From positions 124,001 through 188,000 of the forward strand of contig JAGCFO010000025.1 in assembly GCA_017650105.1 (NCBI GenBank): a DNA stretch of 64,000 nt. The letters run 5' to 3'. The translations under genes and the position numbers were made by a program. The notes under the pieces are model-generated. The model did not search any database, was not told the DNA's origin, and saw only the letters and a list, made by a program, of their open reading frames with translations. Shown here piece by piece: positions 62,184 to 64,000 of this stretch. Numbering within the stretch: the first letter of the stretch is position 1; every line of letters starts with the position of its first letter. This stretch comes from Bacteroidaceae bacterium. Lineage in GTDB: Bacteria; Bacteroidota; Bacteroidia; Bacteroidales; Bacteroidaceae.

Positions 62184-63758
62184 CTACTCTTTTGCATCGC
62201 TTTGCGGCAACATTGCTTTACGGAGTGCGAAGTCGTAGGCCTCTTGGTAGTACACGATGAACTTCTGCCAAAGTGCCTTCTTCGAAAGGGCGGCAGCGCT
62301 GTTACGCATGCGGGTGATGCGCTCGGGCGAACATTCGGCATAATCGCGGATGCACCACATGATTCTCTCGGCTGCCTCGTCGAAGTTGCTGTCGGTGCGA
62401 TGTATCACCTCCACGCCGAAGTCGCTGTCGGCCAGCCACTTCTCGTTTGCCTCGCGCTGCGACTTTGCCCACAGGCCGAAGCCGGCGAGGTCTGTCGTGA
62501 TGGTAGGCACGTGGAAGGCGATGCTCTCAAGCGGCGTGTAGCCCCAAGGCTCGTAGTACGACGGATAGATGCCTATGTCGTTGCCGATGAGGAGGTCGTA
62601 GTAGTTGAGGTTGAACAATCCGTCCTTGCCGTCAAGGTAGCAGGGCACGAAGATGATGTGCACTTTGTCCATCACTTCGGGCCACGCATGCCAATGAGGC
62701 ACGTTGATGAAGGCGATGACCTCGCGCTTCAGTTCCCTTCGCTCGCCCAGACGGCGCAACGACTCAAGCAGCAGGTCGAAGCCTTTGTTGCGGAATTCAA
62801 ACCGTCCTCCCGTGCCGATGATGAGCGCATCGTCGGAGAATTTCTTGCCCAGCAGCTGTTCTGCCTTGTCAATCATGCACTTACGTGCCTGACGACGACG
62901 GGCTGTGAAAGCTGCGCCCTTGGGGACAAAGTCATCCTCAAATCCGTTCAGGAGGATAACGTCGGCTGGTTTCTCAAGCAGTTGAGCGCACTCACGGCAG
63001 GTAATCTCACTTACCGTCGTGAAGCAGTCAGCGCGATGTGCGGCTTGCTTTTCTACCGAGTGCTTCGACTCTACGTTCAGTTCCTGCGCCATCTGGTCTC
63101 CAAAGAAGCCCTGCATGCAGTCGTAGAGGGGTTTATGGTTGCCTGCGATGCTGCGCCCGATGCTTGTCGCATGGGTGGTGAAAACGGTTCCGATGGCGGG
63201 GAAGTGGTGTTTGAGAAACATCATTCCCATTGCCGTCATCCACTCGTGGGCGTGATAGATAACCTCAGGAGCCGACGTTGCCGAATCCTTGAGGATGACG
63301 TGCTTATAGAAGCTTCCGGCTGCGATTGCGGCAGCGCACGAGAACATGCTTGCCTCGTCGTAGTCGCCGTAGGCATGTAGGGAGTCAACCTTGAACAATT
63401 CCCACGCCTTAGCGAAGATATCGTTCTTGTGAGCATACAAAGGCTTGAAGTCCACCAAGATAGCGACGGGCCTTCCGGGAATCTCCCAATAGCCCACACG
63501 CACGGGAACCGCCTCGCGCGCAACTACTGAGCGCCAGTCGGCATAGAGCGTAACGTCTTCGGTAAACAGCGGATTTTCTTTCCCCATCCACACGTCGGGG
63601 CCTATGAAGAGAAGGTTTTTGCAAACCTGTTCCTGCAGCGTTTTGGCATGCGTGGAGAGGACCGTATAGATGCCTCCAACCTTGTTGCAAACCTCCCAGC
63701 TGGCTTCCATCACCCACGTGGGCGACAGTCTATTTTTGTCTGAATTATTAGTTCTCAT
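62184..63758 (-). CDS. Glycogen synthase-like glycosyltransferase (GT3 type)
   Basis: Extends alpha-1,4-glucan from a nucleotide glucose donor. The 524-residue protein starts WVMEASWEVCNKVGGIYTVL, the GT3 N-terminus (like yeast Gsy), and has YHAHEWMTAMGMMFLK, VFTTHATSIGRSIAG and the C-terminal catalytic YPSYYEPWGYTPLE, with Glu-X7-Glu. This is the eukaryote-like family and not GlgA (GT5). The ATG at 63758 is supported by a perfect promoter (63771-63801). glgP follows. Confidence 0.92.
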   Translation of the reverse strand: MRTNNSDKNRLSPTWVMEASWEVCNKVGGIYTVLSTHAKTLQEQVCKNLLFIGPDVWMGKENPLFTEDVTLYADWRSVVAREAVPVRVGYWEIPGRPVAILVDFKPLYAHKNDIFAKAWELFKVDSLHAYGDYDEASMFSCAAAIAAGSFYKHVILKDSATSAPEVIYHAHEWMTAMGMMFLKHHFPAIGTVFTTHATSIGRSIAGNHKPLYDCMQGFFGDQMAQELNVESKHSVEKQAAHRADCFTTVSEITCRECAQLLEKPADVILLNGFEDDFVPKGAAFTARRRQARKCMIDKAEQLLGKKFSDDALIIGTGGRFEFRNKGFDLLLESLRRLGERRELKREVIAFINVPHWHAWPEVMDKVHIIFVPCYLDGKDGLFNLNYYDLLIGNDIGIYPSYYEPWGYTPLESIAFHVPTITTDLAGFGLWAKSQREANEKWLADSDFGVEVIHRTDSNFDEAAERIMWCIRDYAECSPERITRMRNSAAALSKKALWQKFIVYYQEAYDFALRKAMLPQSDAKE

Positions 63759-63770
63759 TTTTTTAGGCTG

Positions 63771-63801
63771 CAAAGGTACGATTAAGTGAGCGGAGAACAA
63801 A
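63771..63801 (-). promoter_or_regulatory. Promoter of the glycogen synthase-glgP operon
   Basis: Minus strand TTTG (63798-63801), 19-base spacer and TACCTTTG (63771-63778), an exact consensus, 13 bases before the ATG. Confidence 0.85.
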
Positions 63802-63952
63802 ATAAATTAACGATTTATTTTATTATCACGAACGAAAGTACCTTAAACAAAAAGTTAAAAGCACTTCAAATTGCTGAGAAATTCAAGAAAAACCGTCATT
63901 TTAAACAAAGAAATTGCTTGTAGGGAGGAATCTTCTGAAAAAATGCAGCCTG

Positions 63953-63985
63953 TTTGCCTCTTTTGTGGAAAAATGCATACCTTTG
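63953..63985 (+). promoter_or_regulatory. Promoter for a gene beyond the right edge
   Basis: TTTG (63953-63956), 21-base spacer and TACCTTTG (63978-63985) on the plus strand, with no ORF start before the window ends. Confidence 0.65.
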
Positions 63986-64000
63986 CTTCGGAAAAAATCT

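Overview
The window looks like chromosomal DNA of a Bacteroidales bacterium, most likely Prevotella or a close relative. Evidence: promoters of the Bacteroidetes type (TTTG, about 19-21 bp, then TAnnTTTG); the small protein DUF4295 next to rpmG and rpmB; families DUF4924, DUF5723 and DUF4369; lipoproteins with Bacteroidetes-type signals; secreted proteins ending in a Por-type C-terminal tail; and a xylan-use cluster with a GPH symporter, GH43 and GH67. There is no phage, plasmid or insertion-sequence gene. The genus is inferred, not proved.

Layout. 0-9 kb is a minus-strand series: a DUF308 membrane protein, a 1014-residue lipoprotein, DUF5723, DUF4924, rfbD, prfC, tsaC and the first 50 codons of a chloride channel. 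9-15 kb holds ansA, a Ca/Na antiporter, tRNA-Arg, a solitary P-loop protein lacking the Walker A lysine, a WYL regulator and two very small ORFs. 15-20 kb holds a TlpA-like lipoprotein and a plus-strand run of dolichol-phosphate-mannose-synthase-like glycosyltransferase, pyrC, a stand-alone MetH activation domain and plsC. 20-26 kb holds DUF4369, divIC, dnaX, the rpmB-rpmG-DUF4295 operon, pncC and tsaD.

26-33 kb is a xylan side-chain and oligosaccharide cluster: esterase, divergent GPH symporter, cytoplasmic GH43 and exported GH67 alpha-glucuronidase. 33-38 kb has a phenylacetate-CoA-ligase-like enzyme with an ACT protein, rfbC, an HU-like/transmembrane/SPOR protein and a zinc-ribbon FHA protein. 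37.7-44 kb has a Gfo/Idh/MocA oxidoreductase, a HEAT-repeat protein with two DUF1080 domains (probable 3-keto-glycoside route) and a GH29 fucosidase. 44-50.6 kb has RluA-like, TetR, initiator tRNA-Met, pyrD-pyrK, a sugar nucleotidyltransferase, a cyclophilin lipoprotein and an M16 protease. 50.6-57 kb is the most accessory-looking part: a C-terminal tail remnant, a 22-bp tandem array, two secreted proteins, a membrane TPR regulator and a long repeat-rich noncoding stretch. 57-63.8 kb has threonine breakdown (tdh, kbl) and glycogen metabolism (glycogen synthase, glgP).

The most unusual signal is noncoding. At least eight intergenic copies of a modular repeat share a core of GGAGAACAAATATCGC followed by TATGAAGAAGGGAAAA, in both orientations, never inside a recognisable gene. 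Several copies contain inverted repeats with an A/T-only centre. A second candidate is a pair of tiny tandem ORFs (40 and 33 codons, the second hydrophobic with a strong ribosome binding site) between a terminator and the WYL regulator.
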